Part shown: positions 52,879 through 64,000 of the stretch, piece by piece | Layout of the letters: the number at the start of each line of letters is the position of its first letter | Numbering within the stretch: the first letter of the stretch is position 1 | DNA from: Cepaea nemoralis | Taxonomy: Eukaryota > Mollusca > Gastropoda > Stylommatophora > Helicidae | Assembly: GCA_014155875.1 (NCBI GenBank) | Contig: JACEFZ010028125.1 | Location: 1-64,000 of the forward strand | Direction: 5' to 3' | Length of the DNA stretch: 64,000 bases | The notes under the pieces: model-generated | What the model saw: only the letters and a program-made list of their open reading frames with translations | Database searches by the model: none | What the model was told of the DNA's origin: nothing | Made by a program: the position numbers and the translations under genes

Positions 52879-55800
52879 ATGGCGGAACAACGTGTGCTTT
52901 CCGAGCGGTCAGCAGTCAACATAACGAAGCGGCGTGGTAGCCGCGCAGGGAGAAAGAAACAAGGTAAGCGCGGTGGTTTGAGACGTTTTAGACTCAAGTG
53001 TCACCGTCTAGGACTCAGGAACATCCGTATTCTATATTGGAACTGTGCCAGTGTAAAACAACGGGGCTCTATTTTAGAAACCCTAGTTTACAGGAACGAC
53101 ATTGTAGCACTCCAGGAGACGAGACTGGGCGATCAGCTACTCCGAATTGCCGGCTTCAAATGTTTCTACAACAGACGACATCTGGGAACGGCGATTCTCG
53201 TTCGCTGACAGCATGGTGGCGTCAGAGCTAGACATGTCCAGTTGGGACAGTGACGATATACAAATACAGGCGTTGAGAGTTCATTCCAGTATACCATTCG
53301 TGTTGGTTAATGTTTATGCCCGCAATGCGAGTGTGGACGCCCAGAAGTGGCAGTGCTTAAGTGGCATATTAGGCCACGAGAGAAATGTTATTTTCTGTGG
53401 TGACTTCAACGCTAAAGGCAGATCATGGGGAAACACTTCCTCCAATACACAAGGGGAGGAGCTCGAGACTGCACTGGAAACCATCGACCTGGTTTGTATC
53501 AACAGTGGCTGTGTCACCAGGACAGCAAGCCGTCCAGGCGATGAGGACAGTGCTATTGATCTGGCGCTAGTTTCACCTTCACTCACTACAGTGTGTAGAT
53601 GGGGTGTCCTAGGACACCATGGCAGCGACCACCACCCTTGCAGCATATTGGTGGAGAAAGGCAGAACCAGGCAGCACAAGCTAAAGGTAAAGACGTTCCA
53701 GTATGACAGTACAGGGCAAGATGTGGTGAGTAAAATAAGACGTGACAAGCGCAGAACGTTTCAGGGCAGGAAAAAAAGCTGGGAGCAGCCACCGTGGTGG
53801 AGTTTCGAGGTGGAGAAGGCTTGGGTGGATAAGCGTAGTGCTGTAAGGAGATGGCAAAATGCCAAGAAGAACAGAGCTGGTCATCCTAGTCCCTGCTTGC
53901 ACTTAGAAAGAGAGATGCACACAAAAGTAAGCTATTTCAAAAAAACTGGTCAAGGTGGTTAAAAGCGAAAAATGGGCAGAGGTGTGTCAAAGAGTAAGCA
54001 CAGACAAGTCACTGAAATTGTTCTGGCGACTACATAAAAGCATGAGTGGTGTAGTCAAGAATAAGAGCATTTCTGACTTCCAAGGTGCTGACCTCATCTG
54101 GCAGAGGACTGACGAGGACAAGGGCAAAGCCCTCTTTGAACGCTACCTTGAGCAGAGCAACCAGACAGACATGGGAGGCCGAAATCTGGCCAAGGAGGTC
54201 ACCTCAGACAGATGCAAGGCCCAGAACACTTCGGATGAAGACACAGTGACAGTGAAAGAAATCAAGGCTGTGCTTCGACGATCAAAAAACAGTGCTCCAG
54301 GTCCTGATGGCATAAGATACGACGACATAAATAGGTGTACCGACAATGAGCTAGAGAAACTAGCAGACATGTACAACAACAGTATAGGGAGTGCTAGCAT
54401 CAAGGAGGAATGGTTACACAGCTATCTGATTCCCTTGCCGAAGCCTGACAAAGACCACAAAAAAATTCAGGGATATCGAATTATAACCATGCAGAATACA
54501 ATAGGCAAGCTGCTGGAGAAGGTAATTGCCAGGAAAATATCAAGCCAACTAGAGAGGCAAGGTGTTTTCCCACCTACCCTGGGTGGGTACCGTCCAAAAA
54601 GAGAAACCTGGACCAATGCAGCAGTCTTTGCCCATGATGTCTATGAAGGTTTCCACTCAGGCACTGAAACCGTTGCTGCAGCGATTGATCTTGAGGACGC
54701 ATACAACAGAGTACCACTGGATTTTTTAATGTTTCAGCTTCTTGAACTAAACGTAAGTCCATTCCTCCTTAGTTGGATCGCTGCAGCCCTCTTCCAACGG
54801 AAAGTAGTTTTTAGATGTGGCAGTTGGACTTCGGAACCAACAACAATATATCCTGGCCTACCACAGGGATCACCATTATCTCCGGTACTGTTCAACGCCT
54901 ACACAGTGAGAATCACCAGTGAGCAGATCACTGGACCTGGCAGGACATTGTCATATGCCGATGATGTTTTAGTGTATCGTCTGGGTAAGGATAGAGAGGA
55001 GGTTGCTGTGGAACTACAAACCGAACTCAATCGCATAAGTACTTGGTGTGATGAAGCTGGGGCAATGGTCAACCCAACAAAGGCAACAGTGACTTGGTTC
55101 TCGTTGAATAATCATATTGTCAACAATCCAACACCAACTGTAATGCTGTGTTCAGAGACGGTGGAAAGAACGCAGGCAATGAATTACCTGGGGATACGGT
55201 TTGATCGAAGCCTTGCTTATAATGTGCACATAGACCAGGTGATAACAAAGGCCAAGCGGGGTTTGGCAGCGATGCGGGTGATGGCGGCAGCAAACTGTGA
55301 GCAGCGCCATCTATGTCTTCTGTACGAGGGGCTGGTCATGTCTGTTTTGGAGTATGCAATGGCAATCCTGACTCTCAGCCATAAGCAGATAGAAAGGATG
55401 GAAAGGATACAGAATGAAGCTATGCGCATTATTCTTGGATGTACAAGAGATACAGCATGCAGGGCGATGCGCTACCTTCTTGATTTTCCAACCATTGAAG
55501 AGAGAATACAAGTTTGCAGGGCACGTGCCTACCTCAGAATTAACGCAAACACACAACATCCACTGCATAGTGAAATTAGGAAGGTGAAGGGCAGCAGGTT
55601 AAAAAGAGGACGGTCGTGGATGGGTCAAGCCGAAGACATTCTTCAACAGGTGTGTTCACTTGAGGACTTAGAACCTGGCGAGGAGTGGGTGCAAGTGCCA
55701 ACAGACTTCTGCACATCCTTTTCAGTTTGCATCCAACTAGATAGAAAATGCAGACAAGAAAATCCGGCTGCTGTTGAGGCTGAAGTACAAGCGTTGATTT

Positions 55801-56477
55801 TCGAGAATTCGCTAGACGGTGACGCGGTCATCTACACAGATGGGTCGGTCGTCCGACATGTGAGAAGCTCATGGGCCTTTACAGCTCGGGCCGGAGGGAG
55901 AATTGTGAAGGAGGACTCTGGTGCTTTCACTGAAACCACAAGTAGCCTGACCATGGAAGTCATGGCAGTAAGTAAAGCAATAACATGGCTCGAGACACAG
56001 ACATTCACTAGGGCTTGTTTCCTTAGCGACTCAATGAACATGATCAAGAGGATAGAGGAGGGGTCGATCCGAAGAGAATGGTTGCTGCCTCTGAAGCGGT
56101 CTCGGCTGGCAAAGATTAGTTTCATCTTCGTGCCAGGGCATGCGGGAGTACAAGGAAATGAGCGGGCTGACAAGCTCGCAGGTGAGGCTACTGTGGAGGG
56201 CGGACGCGCCATGGACCAGGCTGACATTCTGAATGCTCTACGAGAAGTGAGACTTTTGCGAGAACCAAGTGATGACTGTGAATCTACAACAATGGCCAGA
56301 CTGCGAGAGCAGCAAATTAAAAGAGGGATGGCCAAACAAGAACACTACGCAGGACGCCAAAGAAGATTGATAAACCAACACAGAACTGGCGTCGTTAGCC
56401 GCTACACGCTGCGGGATTTGCTGAGGAGGGGATCCGAGCACTTATGGACTGAATGGTTCGATGTGCAACGAGGATGA
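52879..56477 (+). pseudogene. LINE A2: near-complete single-ORF I-group retrotransposon
   Basis: Endonuclease, RT and RNase H in one polyprotein of about 1,200 residues, broken only by two single-base frameshifts (about 53205 and in an A run at 53938-53945). Start at the ATG of MAEQRVL, followed by a basic N-terminus. The APE endonuclease has IRILYWNCAS, VALQETRL, FCGDFNAKGRSWG and GSDHHP. The RT lies in an 840-codon frame (53955-56477): APGPDGI, AAIDLEDAYNRV, GLPQGSPLSPVLFN and the YADD box near residue 334. RNase H follows, with IYTDGS near residue 627, LSDSMNMI and VPGHAGVQGNERADKLA near 728. All catalytic motifs look intact. A single ORF with RNase H recalls the ingi-like LINEs; the clade needs a tree. 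The stop at 56475-56477 is followed by GTCGAC and the CTAA tail. Confidence 0.92.
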
Positions 56478-56480
56478 TCT

Positions 56481-56508
56481 GTCGACTAACTAACTAACTA
56501 ACTAACTA
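56481..56508 (+). repeat. GTCGAC plus (CTAA)5 tail of LINE A2
   Basis: Three bases after the stop codon comes GTCGAC (56481-56486), then five TAAC units to 56506, then unrelated sequence. Copy A1 has the same GTCGAC at 3099-3094 followed by the long TTAG array. The 3' end therefore seems to be defined by this hexamer and a tetranucleotide tail instead of poly(A). Confidence 0.85.
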
Positions 56509-56705
56509 CGATGTGTGGGCATCGTGGCGGCTGGACACACCTTTGCCGTGCTGCTGTTTCTGCAATCGATCGGCTGTTTACTGACCTACTTTGATGACTG
56601 TTGACTAGTCGCTGGGAATTCTCCGTGACTCTGGTTAGAAATATAATTGGTTCCATCTTCCTCTATTAACAACACATTAGATTAGAAATCTACACATGAC
56701 TTTCT
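56509..56705. other. Spacer between LINE A2 and the hAT element; nothing recognised
   Basis: About 200 bp of noncoding DNA without repeat or coding signal, ending at the hAT target duplication. Confidence 0.6.
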
Positions 56706-56713
56706 ATCTAGAA
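56706..56713 (+). repeat. Left 8-bp target duplication of hAT copy 1
   Basis: ATCTAGAA, repeated exactly at 60220-60227. Eight base pairs is the standard length for hAT transposition. Confidence 0.93.
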
Positions 56714-57173
56714 CAGTGGTTCTCAACCTTTTTTGGCCCGTTCCCCCTTCACCATATTTTCAGAACGTCATTCTCTCCCCCCCCCCCCCCCCCTTCCAAC
56801 TTTCCAAAATTGTCAGCCTCAAAAGGTGCATTAAAAATAGCATGCCTATAATAGTGAAAATATTAATTTTTTTCCTTAGTTGTACATAACCTTCACAGGT
56901 AAAGATACATTTTATAGTGTAGCTTTCTACAGTTAATAGCAAATGAATATGCTGATGGATATTAAAACTAGAAATAAATAGAAGCATTTTTACATTAGTA
57001 ATATTTTATTAAAACACCACATTAATCATACTACAATAAACAAACAGTTAAAACGTCAAAGAATTGTAGCTTAATATACGACACCAGGATGCCAGAAAAT
57101 TGTGCTTCATCAAACCAAACGCTCATTACAAAACCTGGATATTGTAGATTCGTAATTTAAATGAAAATTGTAA

Positions 57174-58961
57174 TCAATGAGAACACTGTGATTGTTTTTC
57201 CCACAGCAATTCTGAAATACGCGGAGGAGTGCTTGAAAGGGCACAACGGAGATCGTTTTCAACATCTAATCTGTTGCGTCGTTTCGTTTTAATTTCTATT
57301 AGAGCTGAAAAGCCTGACTCACAAAGATATGTTGACGCAAATGGAAGCAATGCACGGATTGCTTTTTCTGCCTCTTTTGGGTATGAACCGCACATTAAAG
57401 GCCAAAATTCCGTGATTGGTTTCTCACTGAACACATCCCTTGCCCCCGAATCATTTTTCAGCTCCAGAAATTCATCTTGACAATCATCAGAAACTTTTTC
57501 AACTGATAATTTGAATGGGTGTTTCGCACCAAATCCAGCTCATCATCACTAAGTTCAGGAAAATTTCGCTCAAATTCATTTTCTAGCGCTGTCAAATGCT
57601 GCACAATTTCATTTTTTGCAAATTGTGGAAGTACTTGGTCTTTACCATCAACAACGAGAACGGATGACAGCTTCTCAAACATTGCAACATTTGTCATATT
57701 GACCTTTCTTTTCCAGTTTTCCAGCTTGCTCATAAAAGCTCTCAAGGCATCCACAAATTGTATGATATTTGTATTCCTTCCTTGCATCTGAAGATTGAGT
57801 TTATTCAACTGCTCAAAAATATCAACTAAATAAGCAAGGCGCATGATCCATTCCTCATCATCCAGCCAGGCGAAAAAGTCCATCTTACCCTGAACTTCAA
57901 AAAATAATTTGAGCTCGTCTCTCAGCTCATATACTCGCGCATTTCCTCTTGACAGCCATCGAACATTTGTGTGGAAAATTAGCAAATGGTGGCCTGCATC
58001 CATGTCAACGCATAACTGCTTAAAAAGCCGTGAGTTGAGAGCTCCTCCTTTGATAAAATTCACTATCTGAACGGTTTGATCCAAAACCTTCCCCAAAGGA
58101 GCTGGAAGTGTTTTGGAGGTCAGTGCTTGACGATGGATCATGCAATGAATGCCTTTCACTTTTGGGGCACGTTTCTTCACACTAACTTGAAATCCTGATT
58201 TGGTCCCCAACATAGCTGGTGCTCCATCTGTACAGCACCCACACATATTATCCCATAAAAGATTTTCTGATTCAAGGAAATATGAAACCTTTTCCAAAAT
58301 ATCAAAGGCCATGGTAGTTGTTTCAAGAGGAGAACAAAAAAAGAAGTTCTTCTTTAAATGATCCTGAATGCACATACCTTGCAAACACCATCAACTGAGA
58401 ACACGATGCCACATCGGTCGATTCATCAATTTGAATTGAATAGAGCCCAAATGCTGCAGACTTGATCTCTTGCACAACTTGATCCTTGATGTCATTGGCC
58501 ATATCGCTGATCCTCCTTTGAACAGTGTCGTTTGATAGTGAAACCGCTGCAAGTTTTTTCTCTGATTCATTTCCCAACACAATTTCTACCATCTTGAGAC
58601 AACAAGGTTTGATCAAAGATTCCCTGATTGTATGTGGTTTTTTCTGCTTCGCTATCTCCAGTGCTACGACATAGGAAGCTTCAGTAACCTTTTGGTTTGT
58701 TTCTTGGAATACCCCTGTTAAATCCAGTCTCATCCTTTTGACAGCATTCCCAAGACGTTCAAAATAGGTTTTGTCCTTGTCCTTGTATTGAGGATGAACA
58801 TTCAACAAATGATTCCTCAACTGTGTCGGTTTCATAGCATCATTTGACAAACTTTTACTACAAATAACACACTGAGGTCGTTCTTCTCCGTTGATGACGA
58901 TATTCGTGAATCCATAATTCAAATAAGACAGGTCATACTTTCGTTTCTTGACACTCATCAT
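57174..58961 (-). pseudogene. hAT transposase (ZBED5/FAM200/SCAND3-like), two frameshifts
   Basis: Three overlapping or adjoining minus-strand frames: 58961-58323 (212 codons), 58384-57458 (308 codons) and 57434-57174 (86 codons), about 590 residues in sum, near the usual length for the family. The first holds a BED-type zinc finger (C31, C34, H51, H56) and SIQIDESTDVA with the first catalytic Asp. The second has CGCCTDGAPAMLG with the second Asp, then IHCMIHRQAL and VRWLSRGNARVYELRDEL. The last has the hAT C-terminal dimerisation region, FASTYLCESGFSALIEIKTKRRNRL. Single-base shifts near 58330-58380 and 57440-57460 disable it. It acts in the nucleus, binding its own ends. Confidence 0.92.
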
Positions 58962-59084
58962 GGGCTTCAGATTCTATAAATATAAAACGATAAAGTCAAG
59001 ATCAACACACATAAACACCCACAGACGTGTATACACACCCACATGCACATATATACGCACACACACTCACACAAAATTATATTG

Positions 59085-59725
<641 letters not shown>

Positions 59726-59814
59726 ACGAGTCAACTTACGTCTTAAAAAGACAAGTCTCCTTACCTCCGCAAGAATAATAATTTGAAAAGCTGAGACGTG
59801 TAGATTCGTAAACA

Positions 59815-60096
59815 ATGGAGGGATCTCGGTAATCGGTTTCTGTTTTAATGCGATCTTGAAATAATCGGGAAATTTAACATGATGAGTACTCTAAACCTCA
59901 TTAAAACGGAGAAGCAATAACAAAAAATACGTAAGTTACCGCAAATAAAATCTCTGGTAAAATACGGAACCTAAATTATAGAGGCTAGGTAGAAGGAAAA
60001 GAACCGTACATTATGGAGGGAAAACAATATCAAGTAATCGGTTCTTGTATTAATGCGATCTTGAAATAATTGGGGGATTTAACGTCACGAGTACGC
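59815..60096 (+). repeat. Subterminal direct repeat of the hAT right end
   Basis: A motif of about 75-80 bp occurs at 59815-59890 and 60013-60093 (shared words ATGGAGGGA, GTAATCGGTT, TTAATGCGATCTTGAAATAAT, CACGAGTAC or CATGATGAGTAC). One copy remains in hAT copy 2 at 12729-12799. Subterminal repeats of this kind often bind hAT transposase (family knowledge; the role here is inference). Confidence 0.75.
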
Positions 60097-60227
60097 TTAA
60101 TATCCCGATCATTTTTTGTGTGGTCCTGAAGCCAATTTGACAATGTCTTCATTCCCCCCCCCCTGGAAACCCTCAAATTCCCCCCTGGGGGGGAATTCCC
60201 CACCGGTTGAGAACCACTGATCTAGAA

Positions 60228-60484
60228 GTATCTTTGCATTAAATTAATTGCTGTAGCGGCGGTTTTAACGCTAGCAGAGCTCTCGGCCAAATAATCTTGA
60301 CCAACCTTGACCCGTTGCGTGCGGGATGATTAATATTTGTGTTTATTAATTCTTCAGTCTCTTGAAATGTTTTACCAATGACTCTTATTCGTTGTTTCTC
60401 GTTTCTTATATCTGAACTTGTGAATTTATTTTAACACCGTCGTCTCTTTTCGTTAACTCTTTTCAGAGCTTTTACGGAACATGG
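60228..60484. other. Spacer; nothing recognised
   Basis: AT-rich noncoding sequence between the hAT element and the RTE-B tail. No feature seen. Confidence 0.55.
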
Positions 60485-60765
60485 CAATACCACTACCATT
60501 GGCACTTTGTCATCTTGACTGACGATAGATTGTTACATTGGGTTTAAAAGACGTAATAACTACAACACATGACGATAGCGAATGTCACTGATCAGACCAA
60601 TTCACTCTGTAAATGTTCGTCCACAATGGATGCATGTGAATGCATGGTCATTTCCACCACAACGCACCATCTCACGTCTCATCCGCTCAGTGTGTGGCCT
60701 TTCTGCACTTATTTCTCCTTTATCTTTATTCTGTTTATGATTTTTTCCCTCCATTATTTAATACT
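60485..60765 (-). pseudogene. RTE-B 3' tail fragment
   Basis: The minus strand contains the last coding part with the C2H2 tract (HAFTCIHCGRTFTE-like, about 60650-60600) and the 3' end ending in AAAGTGCCAATGG near 60497. It matches 9180-9375 and 41505-41700. Stops and frameshifts are present. Confidence 0.75.
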
Positions 60766-61336
60766 CCACTATAATTAAATGTAAGAAATAATGTGCTGGA
60801 ACGTTATATAGAACCTGATTTAACAAAGTAAGAAAAAAGCTCGCAAGCAACAGTGATGTTGTTTCTGAGATGAATGTTGCGAATCCCTTGGACTACCAGA
60901 GTAAGTAACAGTGATTGCCTGGAAGGCGCTAATAAACTAGAACATTATATATAATTATAAGAAAGAGACAAATATCTTTCTTTGGTCATGTGATGAGAAG
61001 AGAAAAATCGGAGAATATCGTGTTAACAGGAAAGATCTGTGGGGAAAGAGGAAGGGACAGACAAAAAGAAATGATACCGGATGTACTGTGGCATGGAGGA
61101 ATATTGTCAGCAGAGTTTATGCATAGCATCAAAGACAGAGATCTGTGGAAAAACACGAACTCCTTCGCAAGCTTGTAAGGCACATGATGATGACTGTTAG
61201 ACAAAAAGAAATGATACCGGATGTACTGTGGCATGGAGGAATATTGTCAGCAGAGTTTATGCATAGCATCAAAGACAGAGATCTGTGGAAAAACATGAAC
61301 GCCTTCGCAAGCGTGTAAGGCACATGATGATGACTA
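60766..61336 (+). pseudogene. RTE-C 3' fragment with a 140-bp tandem duplication
   Basis: Broken C-terminal region of RTE-C, ending in FFGHVMRREKSENIV, RGRDRQKEMIPDVLWHGG and the ATGATGATGAC tail. The last 140 bp (61060-61199) are repeated in tandem at 61200-61336 with about three differences, a recent local duplication that includes the tail. It is paralogous to 9640-10110. Confidence 0.83.
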
Positions 61337-62705
61337 CCGCGTTAGCGGTCAAGCTTGTTAGCCACTTAGCTGTCTGGGTTCCCATATTAGTGTTTAGTCT
61401 CCCAGATTAAATACTATGTCTGATCATTGACAATCTGTTGTCATACCTTTCCCAGCAATTGTCGCATCATGTAAGTACCATTATCCATGAAAACTGTGTT
61501 TATGTTTCATTACATGATTACGTGAATGTATTATAACACAACATTCCAAAACAATCAACAAGTCTTTAATGTCGTTAGATGTTTCGCTGAATAAAATAAC
61601 ATAATGTGCACTTACACAATTTTTTCAGAAAGCAGGTTAAAAGATATAAGTAGCTATATAGACTCGACAATTGTGAAATAAAAAAGACATTTAGATACTA
61701 TGATTATTCCTTTATGATGTACGCACTCCTGTTGGTTCAATTTCATTGACACGGTATCCGTATATTCTTCTGTACATTCTGCAGGCATTTCTTTGGTCTC
61801 ACAGACTGAGCTAAATAATTTTTTGAATTATTTATATTGAGGTATTTATATTGGCTTTAATAGATTATGGTGATTTACTATCTGGTCTAGCTGCGTTCTC
61901 ATCCTTCAGAAATTTAATAGCTATTTTTTCCTTCTTTATTTGGTGTCACACAGTTGGCATCCAGCAATTCCTCTTCTGGGTGTATAGTTACAGTATTTTT
62001 AGGACTGGTCTAATCGGAAGTTTCTTCAAGTATATAGCACATCTGTTAATTTGATCTGTAATGATGATAAAAACCGCACTTTTACCATAACTTACCAATT
62101 TTCCTGGTCAATTATATTTTCCTACTATCCACTTGTTGGCGTTGTAAAGATCTCGGAGATTCTTCTCTGCTGCAGCTTTTACATCTCATGTTAGGTCATC
62201 TAAATATTGTTTTGTATACGTCCATATTAGCTTTCTAGCTTCTTTATTTGCTTCAGTATATTTGTCAATGTCTCTGTATTTAGTAGCTCTGACATTTATA
62301 TTAATTAAATATAACGTTTGTTCTCTTTTTCCCTGGACTTATATGTGCGTTCCAAGTGTTTTTTAACGTCGAACTGTTACAAACACAACATGGCGTTCCG
62401 GGCTACCCTTCGATCATCTGAATGCCGTCATTACTGCAGCTTCCTACATCTATATACTGACAGTCGTGATATCATGCGCCACTATCTCCTCTTTTTAGGC
62501 AGCATCTTTGAATATTTGCAATGAAACTACACCTACTGTGTTTACCTCTCATCACATTTATATTGAGCATGAGTTGTCATGTATCATCTGTGACACAGAT
62601 GTATCTGTGTATTATGTTGTTCATTCTTGGCACACTCTATTCTATGAAAATCAGCTTTTTGCAGCGGCATCTGCACTATCTTATACATTTCAGAAACATA
62701 GTTGA
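61337..62705. repeat. Paralogue of 10111-10529 plus 12946-13930
   Basis: Same order of landmarks as the earlier locus: the sequence after the RTE-C tail, CATTTAGATACTA (61690), TTGGTTCAATTTCATTG (61732), GGTCTCACAG (61795), AACACAACATGGCGTTCC (62382), AATATTTGCAATGAAACTAC (62511), AATCAGCTTTTTGC (62648). The minus strand therefore holds the same degenerate LINE linker and RNase H pieces. It lacks the hAT insertion present at 10530-12945, and so shows the empty site. Confidence 0.82.
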
Positions 62706-63022
62706 TCTTTTCATAGATCTTTTCAAAGATGCCACCAAAGAACTAGAACCAGACATACTGAAAGACGAAATTAGAGAAGCAGTCAGATTAGTCTCATTGA
62801 AAAAATCACCGGGACAAGACGAAATACCAAATGAATTAATTAAAGCAGCAAGAGAAGTAGGAACATCATGGTTATAAAGACTATTCAACCATGTGTGGGT
62901 TGGAAAACAGATACCACAAGACTGGGGAAACGCCATAATTATTCTGATTTGGAAAAATAAAGGCAGTAAAAGATATTGCACACAATACAGAGGCATATCA
63001 CATTGGGTCATACTTGGAAAAT
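62706..63022 (+). pseudogene. LINE E fragment: RT start
   Basis: Encodes KDEIREAVRLVSLKKSPGQD and EIPNELIKAAREVGTSWL, a stop, then RLFNHVWVGKQIPQDWGNAI and a broken continuation, matching 49395-49640 in LINE E. It is cut at a TA where the mariner begins. Confidence 0.85.
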
Positions 63023-63026
63023 ATTA

Positions 63027-64000
63027 GTAGCGTTCATTTGACATCCGTTCGTGCTGCACCGCGCGTAATTGCGTTCGGTGAACGTGATCATGTCATAGTC
63101 ATGTGATAAGTGCTGACCAATGAATAAAAGAGCACGTGCTTATCGTACCGTGATGCATAGGTTCTGTGTCTGACTGTTGAGAAAATGGCCGGATTGATCC
63201 AAAATCCGCCCAAAGAAGCTCAAAGAACGGTGCTTCACTTTCTTTCATTTGAAGGATGTCGACCAGTGGACATTCATCGAATAATGCAGGCAGCGTACGG
63301 TAACAAATGTGTGTCGAAGACAACGGTGACAGACTGGGCACGAATGTTTCGGAAAGGACGTCAGTTCACGACAGATCTTCGACGACCGGGTCAAGGGCAT
63401 ATTGTTGCAAAAGAAAAACCCATCGCCAAAACTGATGCAGCAGTACAGATGAACCGTTGTCGAAGCCTACGTTCACCTGAGAAGGAATTTGATGTGTAAA
63501 TTGGGAAAATTAAAGGTCGTTCGTAAGAAACTGCAATATCGGAAGGCGTGTTCACAGTGGATACCACGGATGTTGACTGACCACCAAAAAGAGGAACGCA
63601 TGGGATGGTTTTTGAACCACTTGCTGCGTTGCAGAGTGGAGGGTGATGCATTTCTCTGCCGCATAGTAGCAGACGATGAATCATGGTGTCACCACTTTGA
63701 GCCGAGCAGCAAAAGAGAGAGCATGCAATGGAAGCATGATGGATCACCAAAAATCAAAAAATTCAAGTTACAGGTTTCCGCTGGTAAGGTTATGTTGAGC
63801 GCATTCTTTTTACCATGAAGGGCTATTGTTGACCGACTTTAAAGAACCTGGTGTCAACATCAACTCTACCCACTACCCGGAAACACTAGACAAGCTGCAA
63901 AAAGCCATCAAGAATAAACGACCCGCCATGCTTTCTCGCTGTGTGATTTTGTTGCTCGATAATGCTCGTCCGCATGTTGTAAAGATTGTGCAGGAAGCAT
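63027..64000 (+). mobile_element. Mariner element, running off the window
   Basis: The LINE E fragment breaks off in TATTA at 63022-63026, consistent with insertion at a TA, the mariner target. About 160 bp of noncoding 5' end precede the transposase start at 63185. The other end is outside the window, so the terminal repeat could not be confirmed. Confidence 0.7.
63185..64000 (+). pseudogene. Mariner (SETMAR-like) transposase, frameshifted, 3' end missing
   Basis: N-terminal helix-turn-helix region MAGLIQNPPKEAQRTVLHFLSFEGCRPVDIHRIMQAAYG with the second helix KTTVTDWARMFRKGR (63185-63350). A frameshift near 63450-63500 moves the frame to 63489-63818, with MLTDHQKEERM, VADDESWCHHF (first catalytic Asp region) and MQWKHDGSPK. 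A second shift in a T run near 63807 leads to YHEGLLLTDFKEPGVN and LLLDNARPHVV (second Asp). The third Asp lies beyond the window. The family cuts and pastes at TA. Two shifts make this copy inactive. Confidence 0.9.

Noticed and set aside
52843..53208. Separate small protein before the LINE endonuclease
   Set aside because: The frame contains the start of the endonuclease (IRILYWNCAS, VALQETRL) and is simply the N-terminus of the frameshifted LINE polyprotein.

Overview
This window is repeat-dominated DNA from an animal nucleus, probably an invertebrate. No host protein-coding gene, tRNA or rRNA could be supported. The evidence for an animal source is the mix of elements: several LINE retrotransposons with endonuclease and reverse transcriptase (RTE-like and I/ingi/R1-like), a ZBED/SCAND3-type hAT transposon, a mariner, a Ty3/gypsy LTR element, a tRNA-like SINE, and long microsatellites. 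A mollusc such as a cephalopod would fit, but the sequence does not prove it.

Layout. 1-2150: no recognised gene. 2154-3094: a (TTAG)n array abutting the 3' end of a minus-strand I-group LINE (A1, 3095-4163). 4164-9400: a decayed RTE-like LINE (RTE-B), split by an insertion at 7105-9163 that carries only a gag-like ORF1 and has a 10-bp target duplication. 9525-14250: an RTE-C remnant and a composite of minus-strand LINE fragments, interrupted by a deleted hAT copy (10530-12945) that itself holds a LINE (B, 10690-12660). 14450-15733: RTE-C. 15734-15866 plus 20531-21057: LINE D, split by a gypsy-like LTR element (15867-20530, 529-bp LTRs, 5-bp target duplication). 21072-38575: a 17.5-kb (CTAA)n array with an embedded 40-bp higher-order unit. 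38576-38870: 3' end of a LINE B relative. About 38890-52140: two diverged copies of a roughly 3-kb unit in tandem, each with private insertions; a SINE is shared at the same site in both. 52190-52345: RTE-C scrap. 52879-56508: the best preserved LINE (A2), broken only by two single-base frameshifts and ending in a short (CTAA)n tail. 56714-60219: a complete hAT element with 15-bp inverted ends and a perfect 8-bp duplication; its transposase is frameshifted and two SINEs lie in its 5' part. 60485-63022: RTE-B, RTE-C and LINE E fragments plus a second copy of the composite seen near 10-14 kb. 63027-64000: a mariner running off the window.

How the parts relate. The elements form nested layers whose order can be read from target duplications and from empty sites in paralogous copies. 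The two most unusual features are the giant CTAA array with its in-phase higher-order unit, and the link between the tetranucleotide tail of LINE family A and CTAA/TTAG microsatellites. No new defence, metabolic or regulatory gene system was seen.
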